Of a stretch of 13,322 nt of DNA, positions 13,321 through 13,322 are shown one piece after another. The position numbers and the translations under genes were made by a program. Under the pieces are notes generated by a model. It did no database searches and was not told the DNA's origin. It saw nothing but the letters and a program-made list of their open reading frames with translations. The stretch covers positions 1 to 13,322 of the forward strand of contig JANYAA010000387.1 in the NCBI GenBank assembly GCA_025355255.1, read 5' to 3'. This DNA comes from Chloroflexota bacterium (GTDB taxonomy: Bacteria > Chloroflexota > Limnocylindria > Limnocylindrales > CSP1-4). The stretch's first letter is position 1; every line of letters begins with the position of its first letter.

Positions 13321-13322
13321 GG

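Noticed and set aside
1..13322. Mobile element, CRISPR array, defence or toxin-antitoxin system
   Set aside because: I looked for transposase, integrase or nuclease-like genes, repeat-spacer patterns and small paired genes, and saw none; every stretch is accounted for by housekeeping genes.

Overview
The window is a very GC-rich, gene-dense stretch of bacterial chromosome. Every supportable gene is on the + strand. It carries eleven complete protein genes, two leucine tRNA genes and a closing terminator, with no gap longer than about 85 bp between genes. I see no mobile element, CRISPR array, rRNA or phage gene. The content is housekeeping: rapZ-yvcK-whiA, tpiA, gpmI and secG beside a two-part Tat system. 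The rapZ-yvcK-whiA block, very high GC, Pro/Ser/Thr-rich extracellular segments and a mix of Shine-Dalgarno-led and SD-less starts suggest a high-GC Terrabacteria lineage. My best guess is a Chloroflexota group such as Limnocylindria/Ellin6529-like, with Actinomycetota as the alternative. This assignment is inference, not proof.

Layout. Positions 75-4077 hold recJ (DNA repair nuclease), a membrane-anchored six-bladed TolB-like propeller protein and pyrF (the last step of UMP synthesis). They are joined by 4-bp ATGA/GTGA overlaps, so they are probably translationally coupled. Positions 4121-5175 hold tatA and tatC, a minimal Tat export system, with a possible extended -10 promoter at the end of pyrF. 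Positions 5195-8441 hold rapZ, a membrane-anchored yvcK and a compact whiA, the widespread nucleotide-sensing/regulatory trio. Positions 8467-10826 hold tpiA and gpmI, overlapping by 4 bp. Positions 10912-11133 hold secG, with its own candidate promoter and a Shine-Dalgarno site inside a perfect inverted repeat. Positions 11177-13033 hold a family 5 (peptide/nickel type) ABC solute-binding protein whose domain is interrupted by a 72-residue Ser/Pro/Ala/Thr-rich insert. Positions 13063-13271 hold tRNA-Leu(CAG) and tRNA-Leu(GAG), followed by a rho-independent terminator at 13289-13320.

How the genes fit together. The tpiA-gpmI pair makes two glycolytic/gluconeogenic enzymes, and YvcK and RapZ are known in other bacteria to link carbon state with envelope synthesis. 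TatA/TatC and SecG supply the two main export routes, and two membrane-tethered or secreted proteins (TolB-like, solute-binding) are encoded alongside. The theme is carbon flux plus envelope and export, but a functional link is inferred from gene order only.

I found no convincing undescribed system. The points most worth a second look are the missing gapA/pgk in an otherwise conserved neighbourhood, the shortened N-terminal half of WhiA, the insert in the solute-binding domain, the occluded secG ribosome site, the recurrent TGCTA(C/G)C(A/C)T motif at gene junctions, and the imperfect stems of the first tRNA-Leu.
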